Assembly (NCBI GenBank): GCA_002713385.1
Contig: PAWC01000034.1
Coordinates: forward strand, 1 to 11,691
Direction: 5' to 3'
DNA from: Fidelibacterota bacterium
Lineage (GTDB): Bacteria > Fidelibacterota > Marinisomatia > Marinisomatales > TCS55
Length of the DNA stretch: 11,691 nt
In this document: positions 8,356 through 11,691 of the stretch, in pieces
How the letters are laid out: the number at the start of each line of letters is the position of its first letter
How positions within the stretch are numbered: the first letter of the stretch is position 1
Position numbers and translations under genes: made by a program
The notes under the pieces: generated by a model
What the model was told of the DNA's origin: nothing
What the model saw: only the letters and a program-made list of their open reading frames with translations
The model's database searches: none

Positions 8356-8642
8356 TGGTTGAATATACGGGACCAGATCGGCGTGGTAATGGTGGTTGGC
8401 ATCTATCCAAGAGCATGTCTGTATCTCATATTGTTGGGACACTGGCTATCGCTGTAGGATTCTTTGCATACATTACTGATATTGAGAAAGAAACAGTTGT
8501 CAATCAGATGGACATAAGAAGTTTGGCTTCGCGTATGGATAGGTCTGACGCTAGAAACTCTGAACAATTTGGTGAGATAAAGGATATGTTGAAATCCCTG
8601 TCTGTTAAGATAGACAATCTAGGGCATCGACGTGGACCATGA
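8355..8642 (+). CDS. Single-TM coiled-coil membrane protein, holin/spanin-like candidate
   Basis: This 95-residue protein has a polar N-terminus with a GPDRRG cluster, one probable TM helix at about residues 23-42 (VSHIVGTLAIAVGFFAYI) and a C-terminal charged helix of about 45 residues with heptad-like spacing (IRSLASRMDR, then FGEIKDMLKSLSVKIDNL). The expected topology is cytoplasmic N-terminus and periplasmic coiled coil. That resembles phage inner-membrane spanins and many small phage lysis-cassette membrane proteins. GAGGA (8341-8345) sits nine bases upstream, and the start overlaps the previous stop as TAATG. The end overlaps the Fe-S carrier gene as ATGA. The lysis role is inferred from topology and location only. 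Confidence 0.72.
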   Translation: MVEYTGPDRRGNGGWHLSKSMSVSHIVGTLAIAVGFFAYITDIEKETVVNQMDIRSLASRMDRSDARNSEQFGEIKDMLKSLSVKIDNLGHRRGP

Positions 8643-8947
8643 ACATCACCCCTTCAGCAGACCAAAAAATAGAAGAGATTTTGGGAGACTCAGAGAGATT
8701 GCGTATATCTGTAAACGGAGGTGGGTGCAGTGGATTCACGGTAGACCTAGCACGCGAACAAGAGAAGCGCCCAGTCAAGGGGGATGTATGGATAAATCCC
8801 AACGTCCTGATAGACTCCATTTCGGCGGAGTATTTGTCAAAGGCAACTCTGGATTGGACTGATGACGCATTCTCGCCAACATTTAAATTTGACATACCCA
8901 ACACCAAATCATGTGGTTGCGGTAACTCTTTCACACTTGGGGAATAA
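8639..8947 (+). CDS. A-type iron-sulfur cluster carrier (HesB/IscA/ErpA family)
   Basis: The 102-residue product matches the whole A-type carrier fold, whose cellular members are usually about 105-120 residues. The first ligand lies in NGGGCSGF (Cys30), and the C-terminal pair lies in SCGCGNSF (Cys92 and Cys94). These are the three cysteines that bind the [2Fe-2S]/[4Fe-4S] cluster or iron for transfer to apo-proteins, so the protein looks functional. The intervening GDVWINPNVLIDSIS segment corresponds to the conserved region in which family members have a VD-x2-S pattern. It acts in the host cytoplasm. The start is coupled to the previous gene by an ATGA overlap, with little recognisable Shine-Dalgarno sequence. 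The gene lies between a membrane protein gene and a Pro-rich protein gene, far from any isc or suf genes, so it is a phage auxiliary gene. Whether it serves host metabolism, a phage Fe-S enzyme or the virion cannot be read from the sequence. Confidence 0.93.
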   Translation: MNITPSADQKIEEILGDSERLRISVNGGGCSGFTVDLAREQEKRPVKGDVWINPNVLIDSISAEYLSKATLDWTDDAFSPTFKFDIPNTKSCGCGNSFTLGE

Positions 8948-8950
8948 ATA

Positions 8951-9733
8951 ATGGCAGTAAGCCCCCCGACATCAGGAATACCCGACCCTTCTTCATTATC
9001 TTTCGAGCCACCTGGATCTGCCATGCCACCAGCGGGGCTGTTAGGAATGACGCCATTACCCACTATTGGGCCAAGTGGTTTTCCTGTGGGTTTAATGTCG
9101 GCAGCAGCGCCACCACCACCAACAGCCATGGGTACAGAATATGACGGTCATGGAGAAACTCCTGCCACGTTTGGCCCCCATGATACCATCAGATTGCGTT
9201 TTGGTAGAAGTAGTGATTCTTTCAGTCCAGCGGAATACAAGGCTTATCTGGATGCTGGTGGGGATATAGATGCGGCGTATGCTGTAAGAGAAGCAGCAAG
9301 CAGAGCAGCGGCCCCTGTAAGCGCTCCGACCACCTCCTCTGGGCCACCTGGGTATAGTTTCATAACTGGAACTGTAGACCCAACAGCGGCTGAGATTGTA
9401 TCAGCAGCAAAGGCATCAGGAATGCATATCCCGCCTGGATTTGACCCCATAGCATTTTCAAAGATGATGTCTGGGGGGCCGACGGCCTTCCCTACAGCAC
9501 CACCACCGCTATCAATGTCTCCCACGGCAGCTATGACTGCCCCACTCATGCCACCGCCCATGCCTACAGCTATGCCATCACTCATGCCTACAGCCATGCC
9601 AGCACCCATACCGATAGCAGCCTCACCGCGCATAGCAACAGCAGTTCCTAAATCACCAACTAAGATGGGGGGAGGGGCTGGACCTTATTTGGGATGCGAC
9701 CCAATCACGGGCAAATGCCCACCTTACAGATAG
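8951..9733 (+). CDS. Pro/Ala/Met-rich phage protein of unknown function
   Basis: The 260-residue product starts three bases after the Fe-S carrier stop, with GGGG at 8939-8942 eight bases upstream. Residues 1-60 are Pro/Ser/Gly-rich. Residues 75-115 include a short charged segment (SFSPAEYKAYLDAGGDI) that could be helical. Residues 175-235 are a Met-Pro-Thr-Ala repeat region. The end, GCDPITGKCPPYR, carries two closely spaced cysteines (249 and 256). No signal peptide or TM helix is seen. The low-complexity composition resembles virion-associated proteins such as the 609-aa product upstream. Coupling to the carrier gene raises the question of whether the C-terminal cysteines bind metal; this is speculation. 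Confidence 0.75.
   Translation: MAVSPPTSGIPDPSSLSFEPPGSAMPPAGLLGMTPLPTIGPSGFPVGLMSAAAPPPPTAMGTEYDGHGETPATFGPHDTIRLRFGRSSDSFSPAEYKAYLDAGGDIDAAYAVREAASRAAAPVSAPTTSSGPPGYSFITGTVDPTAAEIVSAAKASGMHIPPGFDPIAFSKMMSGGPTAFPTAPPPLSMSPTAAMTAPLMPPPMPTAMPSLMPTAMPAPIPIAASPRIATAVPKSPTKMGGGAGPYLGCDPITGKCPPYR
9559..9601 (+). repeat. Near-tandem 19-bp repeats encoding Met-Pro-Thr-Ala-Met-Pro
   Basis: CATGCCTACAGCTATGCCA at 9559-9577 recurs at 9583-9601 with one change (18/19), a period of 24 bp. It lies in the Met/Pro-rich part of the 260-aa gene, and further degenerate ATGCC units flank it. It is a coding minisatellite, in frame in each copy. Confidence 0.75.
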
Positions 9734-9735
9734 GA
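9732..9735 (+). promoter_or_regulatory. Ribosome binding site (AGGA) favouring ATG 9745 over ATG 9738
   Basis: Spacing is nine bases to ATG 9745 and two bases to ATG 9738. The site therefore favours the 32-aa peptide and leaves the overlapping lipoprotein-like frame without an obvious site of its own. Confidence 0.45.
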
Positions 9736-9737
9736 AA

Positions 9738-10172
9738 ATGTTATATGGAATCATTAAAAAGCTGGGCAAAAGAAAACCCTATGTTCGCAGTAGCAGCAGC
9801 TCTACTAGCCGCTACGCTTGTTTACTCTCTGTTCTTTGGGTAGGCGGATGTACCAGCCTAAAGAAAGCAGTATTGATCGGGGGCGGCTCGTTAGGAGCGG
9901 GTGCGATTGCCTCGATTGCGACATCGGGGACTGCTCCTGTGTTACTGGCGGCAGCGGGCGGTGCCTCTGTGACCAGTGTGGTTGCGGACGTAATGGAGAC
10001 GATGAAAGGAGACAACATGCCTACAGCAGCTAATTGTGCAGAAACTAATTTTTGGGATGTAGTTGGACAACTCATAGAGATGGGCGGATGGTTACTAATC
10101 TTAGTTGTATTGATTCCTATGGTGCTGGGGTGGATTCTCCCAGGACCGCTGGAACGCAAGAAGAAAAAGTAA
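9738..10172 (+). CDS. Lipoprotein-like membrane protein with C-terminal TM helix
   Basis: The 144-residue reading has a basic n-region (KKLGKRK), a Ser-rich stretch, a short hydrophobic core and a lipobox-like VLWVGGC with Cys38 as the possible lipidated residue. Residues 43-82 are Gly/Ala-rich and hydrophobic (VLIGGGSLGAGAIASIA), like a glycine-zipper membrane segment. After a polar loop with Cys100 comes a clear TM helix at about 117-136 (GWLLILVVLIPMVLGWILPG) and a lysine-rich end (ERKKKK). The region from about residue 36 onward is convincingly coding. The start is not: ATG 9738 is poorly placed for ribosome binding, and the signal-peptide part overlaps the 32-aa peptide in another frame. 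The order of small TM peptide then lipoprotein recalls overlapping spanin pairs, but the C-terminal TM helix does not fit a classic outer-membrane spanin. Function unknown. Confidence 0.7.
   Translation: MLYGIIKKLGKRKPYVRSSSSSTSRYACLLSVLWVGGCTSLKKAVLIGGGSLGAGAIASIATSGTAPVLLAAAGGASVTSVVADVMETMKGDNMPTAANCAETNFWDVVGQLIEMGGWLLILVVLIPMVLGWILPGPLERKKKK
9745..9843 (+). CDS. 32-aa single-TM membrane peptide
   Basis: This short frame begins MESLKSWAKENP and continues with a strongly hydrophobic helix of about 19 residues (FAVAAALLAATLVYSLFF) before TAG at 9841-9843. ATG 9745 is preceded by AGGA (9732-9735) at nine bases, the best-placed ribosome site here; the same AGGA is only two bases from the competing ATG at 9738. 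An amphipathic Trp/Lys-containing start plus one TM helix is typical of tiny phage membrane proteins. It is overlapped along its whole length by the start of the lipoprotein-like frame. A lysis or envelope role is inferred. It could instead be an untranslated shadow, but composition and ribosome site both favour it. Confidence 0.6.
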   Translation: MESLKSWAKENPMFAVAAALLAATLVYSLFFG

Positions 10173-10426
10173 ACTTCACCATTTATAAAGTCTGCCGCGT
10201 ACAGTGGCGGGATGTCATCGCCTCCAATGAATGGGAGAAGCATGTAGACATAAAATGCCCGACGCTAGAAAGCATAGGGTGGCACGTCTACGAAGATGAT
10301 GAAACCATCAAGATTGCCAACACCTTAGACTACGAAGATTGGGAAGGCAAGTCTGAGGACAAGCCAGTACCCTATGGGATAACAGCGTTCCCAAAGGGAT
10401 GCGTCATAGACGTAACCTACCTCTAG
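10130..10426 (+). CDS. Small soluble phage protein of unknown function (start uncertain)
   Basis: The coherent domain runs from about 10169 to the TAG at 10424-10426: it begins VNFTIYKVCRVQW and ends KGCVIDVTYL, with a charged, Trp-containing centre (NTLDYEDWEGKSEDKPVPYG). It looks like a compact alpha/beta domain of about 85 residues. No ideal start exists. GTG 10130 (98 aa, overlapping the previous gene by 43 bases) is chosen; ATG 10088 and TTG 10052 lengthen it with residues that are only the frame-shifted image of the upstream TM helix. ATT 10181 would give the bare domain. The A/G-rich stretch at 10158-10169 may serve as its ribosome site. It is the last gene of the + strand unit. Family not named. 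Confidence 0.68.
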   Translation: MDSPRTAGTQEEKVNFTIYKVCRVQWRDVIASNEWEKHVDIKCPTLESIGWHVYEDDETIKIANTLDYEDWEGKSEDKPVPYGITAFPKGCVIDVTYL

Positions 10427-10465
10427 CCTAAGAAAACAAAAAGAGCAAGAACAAGTAGCACCAAG

Positions 10466-10711
10466 CTAAGAGCGTCCACGCTGTTTCCTCCCGTTTGTTT
10501 TGAGTTCTCTTTTCTTCACGTCCTCAACTATAGTTTTGTCTCGATGCTCTGGAGACTCGAAGGGTCCAGGGTTGACCGACAAATAGGTATGATCCGAATT
10601 AGCTAACAGGTATCCAAACTTAGCCCCTTCACGCTTGCCCATCTTCTCCGCTCTCCAATAATCTCCATACCCCACCTTACCAAACCCGCAGTTATCCCAT
10701 TTTACTTGCAT
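10466..10711 (-). CDS. Small basic hypothetical protein (81 aa)
   Basis: On the minus strand the frame runs from ATG at 10711 to TAG at 10466-10468. GGAG lies eight bases before this ATG, inside the end of the preceding gene, so the 81-aa start is favoured. The N-terminal part is aromatic and Gly-rich (MQVKWDNCGFGKVGYGDYW), the middle is basic with a SDHTYLSVNPGPF segment, and the end is very basic (KKRELKTNGRKQRGRS). The frame stays open further upstream to an ATG at 10870, which would give 134 aa; that extension overlaps the 68-aa gene. No TM helix or known motif. A basic tail could suggest nucleic-acid contact, but this is weak. Confidence 0.6.
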   Translation of the reverse strand: MQVKWDNCGFGKVGYGDYWRAEKMGKREGAKFGYLLANSDHTYLSVNPGPFESPEHRDKTIVEDVKKRELKTNGRKQRGRS

Positions 10712-10898
10712 TAAGTTTCTCCATTCGTTTGTGATAAGCATATTCGTCAAGTGACATCTTGTACCAAGATTTAAACTTCTGCCCCCATGTTCCTCCAGTT
10801 GGGCATGGGCGATCTCTATTCCTCCAGCAGTACCGTGCGTTGCATAGCATCTTCTGCCTCTCCCACTCATCCTGCTGCTCCTTACTTGGGTTTAACAT
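10692..10898 (-). CDS. Small Cys/Trp-rich hypothetical protein (68 aa)
   Basis: The product is charged at its N-terminus (KEQQDEWERQK), then carries a compact Cys/Trp segment (LCNARYCWRNRDRPCPTGGTWG) and an aromatic helical part (SWYKMSLDEYAYHKRMEKL). Three cysteines within 14 residues (LCN, YCW, PCP) may form a metal or structural site. ATG 10898 overlaps the end of the upstream 53-aa gene by 17 bases and lacks a well-spaced ribosome site. ATG 10850 (52 aa) has GGAG nine bases upstream and keeps the Cys/Trp part. The stop overlaps the next gene start by 20 bases. A competing frame starts at 10870 behind an excellent ribosome site. Function unknown. Confidence 0.58.
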   Translation of the reverse strand: MLNPSKEQQDEWERQKMLCNARYCWRNRDRPCPTGGTWGQKFKSWYKMSLDEYAYHKRMEKLNASKMG

Positions 10899-11043
10899 CT
10901 TCTGGAATTATCATAACATAAACCCTCTCCCCAATTCTAACGATGTACTCAGTACCATTGAGAACCTCATTGACCACGCAATACTCCGCAGTCTCGCATT
11001 GGCTTATCAAGTAAGCATCAACGCTATCTAGATCACAATCCAT
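10882..11043 (-). CDS. Small acidic hypothetical protein (53 aa)
   Basis: Minus-strand frame from ATG 11043 to TAA at 10882-10884, encoding a protein that begins MDCDLDSVDAYLISQCETAE and ends RVYVMIIPEDVKPK. AGGGA at 11050-11054 is six bases upstream of ATG 11043 and abuts the alternative ATG 11049, so 11043 is chosen. The pattern of an acidic N-terminal helix followed by two short beta strands (EYIVRIGERVYVMII) looks like a small folded domain. It overlaps the nuclease-like gene by 11 bases and the 68-aa gene by 17, consistent with a tight minus-strand operon. Family not recognised. Confidence 0.6.
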   Translation of the reverse strand: MDCDLDSVDAYLISQCETAEYCVVNEVLNGTEYIVRIGERVYVMIIPEDVKPK

Positions 11044-11512
11044 TATCATTCCCTATGGTTTCAAATGAATGAGTTCTCAGAAAATGCGTGGGTACTTTGG
11101 TAAACCAATCTAGTCTCCCCAATCTTCCTCTACACTCGAAGAACCCAGCACCTCCACCATTCCTGGCGCACTTGTCGAGCAGTGGGTAGTAAACATCTTC
11201 TGGTCTTACTAGGATAAACCCCTCCTCAACCTCAAAAGCTATCACTCTATCTACATCCGTAGGTATGCCCCACCCAATATTCCCAGCTACGTTTCTAAAC
11301 TCGTAGTAGTGTATGTTCGGGTCTGCGTTGGCGTCGTTTCTTTTGTTTCTCTTTTTGCCCTTAACGTCTACCTTACCTATGGTAGTTAGAACGTCCCAAT
11401 GCTCTTTCCTGTCTTCGGTTGGTGTTGCCACCCTAATGAATCTACTTCCCAATAGAGTGATGAACCTTGACTCCGCACTCATTCCCTCATTGTAAGATTT
11501 AGTGTATGACAT
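11033..11512 (-). CDS. PD-(D/E)XK nuclease-superfamily-like phage protein
   Basis: The 159-residue product has the layout of a minimal PD-(D/E)XK core: an N-terminal helix with Glu14 (SAESRFITLLG), then HWDVL with Asp40 and, after a turn, KVDVKGKK with Asp49 and Lys51. This gives the E...D...DxK constellation that coordinates Mg2+ in these nucleases. Next come an aromatic strand (IHYYEFRN), a loop, and the strand pair VDRVIAFEVEEGFILVRPEDV. The family includes restriction enzymes, resolvases and phage recombination nucleases, so DNA cleavage or processing in the cytoplasm is likely, but target and specificity are unknown. It is short compared with typical phage exonucleases. ATG 11512 shares a TAATG junction with a 42-aa ORF upstream; ATG 11482 would still retain Glu14. 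Fold assignment is by motif reading only. Confidence 0.72.
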   Translation of the reverse strand: MSYTKSYNEGMSAESRFITLLGSRFIRVATPTEDRKEHWDVLTTIGKVDVKGKKRNKRNDANADPNIHYYEFRNVAGNIGWGIPTDVDRVIAFEVEEGFILVRPEDVYYPLLDKCARNGGGAGFFECRGRLGRLDWFTKVPTHFLRTHSFETIGNDNGL

Positions 11513-11640
11513 TATCTGCGTAGATAAGATTCAGGCCCGATAGAACTAGGCTGGCTCTTTCTCATCCTCCGAATCACCGTACTCAACCGTCGTAGGATTA
11601 AAATAATACACCTCCGCAATCGGTAAGTCCATCTTTTCAT
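11512..11640 (-). CDS. 42-aa highly basic small ORF, overlapping the upstream gene
   Basis: ATG 11640 is preceded by AAAGGAG (GGAG at 11648-11651) at seven bases, the strongest ribosome site on the minus strand. Its TAA at 11512-11514 overlaps the nuclease ATG as TAATG, exactly like the other gene junctions here. The peptide starts MKRWTYRLRRCIILILRRL and is strongly Arg-rich with one Cys and a short aliphatic core, so it could be an amphipathic membrane- or nucleic-acid-binding peptide. Most of it (11546-11640) overlaps the 3' end of another plausible gene in a different frame. It could be a coupling or leader ORF that delivers ribosomes to the nuclease start. Confidence 0.5.
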   Translation of the reverse strand: MKRWTYRLRRCIILILRRLSTVIRRMRKSQPSSIGPESYLRR

Positions 11641-11691
11641 TTACTAACTCCTTTAAAGTTTCCCAAAGTTTCTGTTCGATAACGCTGTCAG
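11546..11691 (-). CDS. 3' end of an acidic phage protein (partial at window edge)
   Basis: On the minus strand the frame beginning at 11689 is open for 47 codons from the window edge to TAG at 11546-11548. It reads DSVIEQKLWETLKELVNEKM (helical), then LPIAEVYYFNPTTVEYG (strand-like) and an acidic tail GDSEDEKEPA. Such mixed, well-balanced composition supports coding. The true start lies outside the window. The last 95 bases are also covered by the 42-aa basic ORF. Function cannot be assigned. Confidence 0.5.
   Translation of the reverse strand, partial: DSVIEQKLWETLKELVNEKMDLPIAEVYYFNPTTVEYGDSEDEKEPA
11648..11651 (-). promoter_or_regulatory. Strong ribosome binding site for the 42-aa basic ORF
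   Basis: GGAG, within AAAGGAG read on the minus strand, sits seven bases from ATG 11640. It lies fifteen bases from the next in-frame ATG of the overlapping partial gene, too far to serve that frame well. Confidence 0.5.

Noticed and set aside
8632..8862. + strand frame overlapping the Fe-S carrier start
   Set aside because: The carrier frame has the full conserved cysteine pattern; this frame is its shifted image.
8605..9129. Minus-strand open frame of 174 codons opposite the Fe-S carrier and Pro-rich genes
   Set aside because: It is antisense to a clear A-type carrier gene and to a low-complexity coding region; its composition is the complement of the Pro/Gly-rich strand and it shows no coupled neighbours.
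9818..10033. Cys-rich + strand frame (TTG start) inside the lipoprotein-like gene
   Set aside because: It looks like a metal-binding protein only because Gly/Ala/Val codons are read out of frame; the other frame has coherent membrane segments and continues to a sensible C-terminus.
10471..10482. AGCG-TCCA-CGCT hairpin followed by T-rich sequence as a terminator
   Set aside because: Only four base pairs, lies within the end of a minus-strand coding frame, and the following T-rich stretch is interrupted by CCTCCCG.
10759..11031. + strand open frame of 90 codons in the minus-strand cluster
   Set aside because: Antisense to the 53-aa and 68-aa frames; no ribosome site and Cys/His/Ser-rich shadow composition.
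1..11691. tRNA genes, CRISPR arrays, insertion sequences or attachment sites
   Set aside because: The window is almost wholly coding; the short gaps contain no cloverleaf, spaced repeats, terminal inverted repeats or transposase.

Overview
This window looks like part of the late region of a tailed double-stranded DNA phage (or prophage) that infects a Gram-negative bacterium, quite possibly a marine one. The reasons are a dense run of same-strand genes with one-base TAATG or ATGA junctions, a C-terminal Peptidase_S74 (chaperone of endosialidase) domain, large helix-rich proteins of internal-virion type, small membrane and lipoprotein genes, and a short PD-(D/E)XK nuclease-like gene. Signal peptides and a lipobox point to a host with a periplasm. 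A phage-borne HesB/IscA A-type iron-sulfur carrier is known mainly from environmental phage genomes. I could not assign a named phage family; short-tailed morphology is an inference from the gene order.

Region 1 (1-7960, + strand) is a virion block: the tail end of an upstream gene, a 609-aa Ala/Gly/Pro-rich protein, a 322-aa protein ending in an S74 domain, a 154-aa protein starting at GTG, a 536-aa helical protein and a 998-aa protein. The rising sizes (322, 536, 998 aa) resemble the gp14-gp15-gp16 ejection set of T7-like phages in order only; no homology can be shown here. The 998-codon gene carries the same nine-residue peptide near its start and at its very end, encoded by a 26/27-bp direct repeat.

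Region 2 (7960-10426, + strand) is a module of small genes: a secreted 131-aa protein, a one-TM coiled-coil protein (holin/spanin-like), a complete A-type Fe-S carrier with all three ligand cysteines, a Pro/Met/Ala-rich 260-aa protein, a hidden 32-aa membrane peptide overlapped out of frame by a lipoprotein-like gene with a C-terminal TM helix, and a conserved-looking small soluble protein. No endolysin is visible.

Region 3 (10466-11691, - strand) is a convergent cluster of short accessory genes: 81 aa, 68 aa, a 53-aa gene, a 159-aa PD-(D/E)XK nuclease-like protein, a 42-aa very basic ORF and the 3' end of a further gene that overlaps it in another frame. The two transcription units meet tail to tail with only 39 bases between stop codons and no convincing terminator hairpin.

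No tRNA, rRNA, CRISPR array, insertion sequence or attachment site was seen. There is no gene-free stretch longer than about 40 bases.
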